Source: DASVHS01 sp036390755
GTDB lineage: Bacteria; Acidobacteriota; Thermoanaerobaculia; Gp7-AA8
Direction of reading: 5' to 3'
NCBI GenBank assembly: GCA_036390755.1
Contig: DASWBH010000037.1
Location: forward strand, 1 to 64,000
Length of the DNA: 64,000 nt
This document shows positions 61,848 to 64,000 of this stretch, piece by piece (positions within the stretch are counted from its first letter, which is position 1; the number at the start of each line of letters is the position of its first letter). A program made the translations under genes and the position numbers. The notes under the pieces were generated by a model, which saw nothing but the letters and a program-made list of their open reading frames with translations, made no database searches and was not told the origin of the DNA.

Positions 61848-62438
61848 ATGAAACTCAATCGGATGTGGATGCGCGCCGGCCTTGTCATCATGGTTGTCGT
61901 CGCGGCGGTTTCATGCAGCAGCGATTTCTCGCGGAACGCCGCTCCGGTCGAATTGATCGTGACAAACAGTCAGGACATTCAGCAGATCGATCTGAATGGC
62001 AACGGCGCGTCGGGAAATACGAACTGCGACAAGGACATCGGCACGATCAACATCCAGGGTCGCCTCCGCGACCTCGGCAACAACGTCGATCCGCGATTCC
62101 TCGATGTGCGCGTCACGCGCTTCCAGGTGTCGTACGTCCGCACCGACGGAGGCACCGCGGTGCCGGCACCATTCACCCGCTCGATCGACATCATCGTACA
62201 GGCCGGCGGTTCGGCCAGTCTCTCGAAGTTTCTCATCCTGCAGAGCGACGCGCTGACGCAGGCGCCGTTCGTTTCACTTCTCCCGAACAACGGCGGGCGC
62301 GACCCGCAGACCGGACGGCCCGTCGTGCAGATGGACGTCGTCATCCAGTTGTTCGGCGAAACGCTGTCAGGAGTCAGCGTGAGCGGCTCCACCCGTTTTC
62401 CGCTCGACTTCTGCTTCCAGTGCGGCGGGTGCGCGTAG
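61848..62438 (+). CDS. Hypothetical lipoprotein after pilQ
   Basis: 196 residues: signal peptide with lipobox VSC (GLVIMVVVAAVSCSS). The mature part has an INIQGRLRDLGNNVDPRFLDVRV strand region, FTRSIDIIVQAGGSASLSKF and ends in a CFQCGGCA cysteine tail, suggesting a metal or disulfide feature. ATG supported by GGGAGG upstream; an ATG 13 codons earlier overlaps the pilQ stop. I do not recognise the family, but location in the pilus operon suggests an envelope role with the secretin. Confidence 0.6.
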   Translation: MKLNRMWMRAGLVIMVVVAAVSCSSDFSRNAAPVELIVTNSQDIQQIDLNGNGASGNTNCDKDIGTINIQGRLRDLGNNVDPRFLDVRVTRFQVSYVRTDGGTAVPAPFTRSIDIIVQAGGSASLSKFLILQSDALTQAPFVSLLPNNGGRDPQTGRPVVQMDVVIQLFGETLSGVSVSGSTRFPLDFCFQCGGCA

Positions 62439-62493
62439 TCAGCAGGAGCTTGTGAGGTCGTAAGGGTGTGAGGAAGGCAGACGGGGGTTTGAA

Positions 62494-64000
62494 ATGAAGG
62501 TTCTCAGAGAGCGGAAATACCTCTTCGCGCTGCTCGCGCTGCTGGTCGTCTTCGCGGCGTGCAAAGGCGAGTCGCCGACCGCGCCGCCGGTCACAAATCC
62601 GGGCGGCACGGGGACGTCGGGCGGCGGAACACCGCCGACCGGCGCGACGATCGTACTCACCGTGTCGAACGCGAACCCGCTCGTGAACTCGACGAGCATC
62701 ATGACCGCAACCGTGACGCAGAATGGCAACCCGGTTCCGAACGGCACGGCCGTCGAGTTCAACACGACGCTCGGTACCTGGCAGGACACCGGCCTGTCGA
62801 CGACGATTCGCACCACAACCAACGGCGTGGCGACGGCCTCGCTGACATCCGGCACCCCCGGCCCCGCTCAGATCACCGCCATTGTGAATAACGTCACCCA
62901 GCGCGCGACGGTCACGTTCCAGTCCGCGCCGGTCACGCCGCCGCCCGTGAACACGGTGCCGACGATCACCTCGATCACGCCGTCCACCGGGCCGCCGAGC
63001 GGCGGTCAGACCATCACCATCAACGGGACGAACTTCCGCACGCCGGTGCGCGTGCTTTTCGACTTCGGCAACGGCAACGTGCAGGACGCTCTCGTCGCGA
63101 GCGTGACTCCGACTCAAGTCACCGTCGTCACGCCCAAGGTGAACCTCGGCGCCGGCCAGACGCTCGACGCAATCGTTACGCTGATCAACGAGGCAGGGAC
63201 CCCGGCCGAGGTGCGCGTGGCTGCGCCGACGCCATTCACATTCCGGCTCGCTCAGCTCACGCCGATCGTGAGCACGGTTTCTCCCGACTCCGGCCCGATC
63301 ACGGGAGGAACGCGCATCACGATTTTCGGATCAGGATTCGAGTCGCCGGTGCAGGTCTCGTTCGCACCGGGTGGCTCCGCCGGCGCGAACGGCTGGAGTG
63401 CCATGCAGGTCCTCACCACGACCTTCAGTCAGATCCTCGCTGTCACTCCTGCCGCGCGCGACGTCACGCCGACCGGATCGGGAATACTCACCGGACCGGT
63501 CGATCTGCGCATTCACAACATCAACTCCAACAAGGAAGTCATCGTCCCGAACGTCTTCCGCTACACCCCGGCGATGCAGATCACGGGCGCACGGCCGCTC
63601 ACCGGCTCGGCGCTCGGCGGTACCGATGTCACGATCGACGGAATCGGATTCGATCCGCCGGTCGATGTGTTCATCGGCGGTGTCCTGGCGCAGCAGCTGC
63701 GCGTGTCGGGCACGCAGATCCTGGCGCGCACGAGTGCTCTCGCGGTTCCCTGCAGCAACACCTCTACGGCCATAACAGTCACGAATATCAACAACGGCGA
63801 GACAGCGGCAGGCCCGGCGTTCAACGTCATCGGTGTGAATCCGATCATCACGAGCGTCCTGTCGTCGGGTCCGATCAACCCGGGAAGCTCGATCACTGTC
63901 AACGTTCAGAACCCCGGCATCGGTCCGCTCGGGAGCGCCGTCATCCGCTTCTCGATCGGGAGCACCGTCGTGACGCCGACACCGAATCAGATCACCGCGG
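62494..64000 (+). CDS. IPT/TIG-repeat lipoprotein (3' end outside window)
   Basis: Open from an ATG to the window edge, at least 502 residues. Lipobox: LLALLVVFAAC. A Gly/Thr/Pro linker, then an Ig-like domain of the invasin/Big type (ATIVLTVSNANPLVNSTSIMT to about residue 145), followed by at least three IPT/TIG domains, each opening with an ITSITPSTGPPSGGQTITI-like segment (TVSPDSGPITGGTRITIFG, ARPLTGSALGGTDVTIDG). A surface-displayed adhesin-like lipoprotein. It follows pilMNOPQ, suggesting a pilus-associated role. Confidence 0.8.
   Translation, partial: MKVLRERKYLFALLALLVVFAACKGESPTAPPVTNPGGTGTSGGGTPPTGATIVLTVSNANPLVNSTSIMTATVTQNGNPVPNGTAVEFNTTLGTWQDTGLSTTIRTTTNGVATASLTSGTPGPAQITAIVNNVTQRATVTFQSAPVTPPPVNTVPTITSITPSTGPPSGGQTITINGTNFRTPVRVLFDFGNGNVQDALVASVTPTQVTVVTPKVNLGAGQTLDAIVTLINEAGTPAEVRVAAPTPFTFRLAQLTPIVSTVSPDSGPITGGTRITIFGSGFESPVQVSFAPGGSAGANGWSAMQVLTTTFSQILAVTPAARDVTPTGSGILTGPVDLRIHNINSNKEVIVPNVFRYTPAMQITGARPLTGSALGGTDVTIDGIGFDPPVDVFIGGVLAQQLRVSGTQILARTSALAVPCSNTSTAITVTNINNGETAAGPAFNVIGVNPIITSVLSSGPINPGSSITVNVQNPGIGPLGSAVIRFSIGSTVVTPTPNQITA

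Noticed and set aside
62449..62475. Possible thirteenth heptamer locus before the TIG lipoprotein
   Set aside because: TGAGG-like units recur but fit a period of 8 as well as 7 and have no complementary arm.

Overview
The window is GC-rich chromosomal DNA, densely packed with genes, from a Gram-negative-type bacterium. The gene set suggests Acidobacteriota or a close neighbour: a reaction-centre-type dihaem cytochrome without photosynthesis genes, HrcA/CIRCE control of grpE-dnaK-dnaJ, a three-subunit succinate dehydrogenase, a pilMNOPQ cluster followed by TIG-domain lipoproteins, and many lipoproteins. The phylum is an inference; no rRNA or tRNA gene is visible. I see no integrase, transposase, prophage or CRISPR array, so most of the window reads as core chromosome.

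Layout. 1-7.4 kb: a DUF4097-like protein cut by the window edge, an APC permease with a Rieske oxygenase, a PAS-GGDEF-EAL protein, two small orphan genes, an AraC regulator and an ankyrin protein. 7.4-10.1 kb (minus): acpP, fabF and a flavin oxidoreductase. 10.2-16.1 kb: DUF2203, HAD and RNase Z-like genes, a PBP4-type dacB, guaB. 16.1-21.8 kb: a secreted amidohydrolase, trmJ, a response regulator, ligA, a lipoprotein. 21.8-27.3 kb: a SurA-like protein facing a CIRCE-controlled hrcA-grpE, then dnaK-dnaJ. 27.3-29.8 kb: a run of small proteins including a tyrosine phosphatase and a chlorite-dismutase-like protein. 29.8-33.3 kb (minus): cell-wall amidase, a MamK-like actin, an alpha/beta hydrolase and a methyltransferase. 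33.3-38.6 kb: dodecin, dihaem cytochrome, AI-2E-type permease, and a three-gene SPFH operon. 38.7-46.1 kb: ahcY, an AT-hook-like protein, a broken IPT gene, a 5'-nucleotidase and sdhCAB. 46.1-53.4 kb: a decayed DUF4142 gene, a hybrid histidine kinase, two aminotransferases, and a PA2778-type peptidase with two tandem PA2779-type proteins. 53.5-64 kb: rel, rpmB, pilMNOPQ with a well-formed promoter, and two lipoproteins, the last running off the window.

The most striking structure is not a gene. At least twelve gene junctions carry clusters of 7-bp units, usually a left arm of heptamers, a short spacer and a right arm of complementary heptamers. Each locus has its own heptamer sequence, but the period of 7 and the quasi-palindromic layout recur. 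They sit at stop codons, between convergent genes as probable terminators, and in several places are translated: a HAD C-terminus, an RNase Z-like N-terminus, an oxidoreductase tail, and the hydrophobic core of a lipoprotein signal peptide. A separate 94-bp TGTCAT...ATGACA element lies between grpE and dnaK. Several genes show single-base lesions (cytochrome, DUF4142, IPT) that are either real decay or assembly error.
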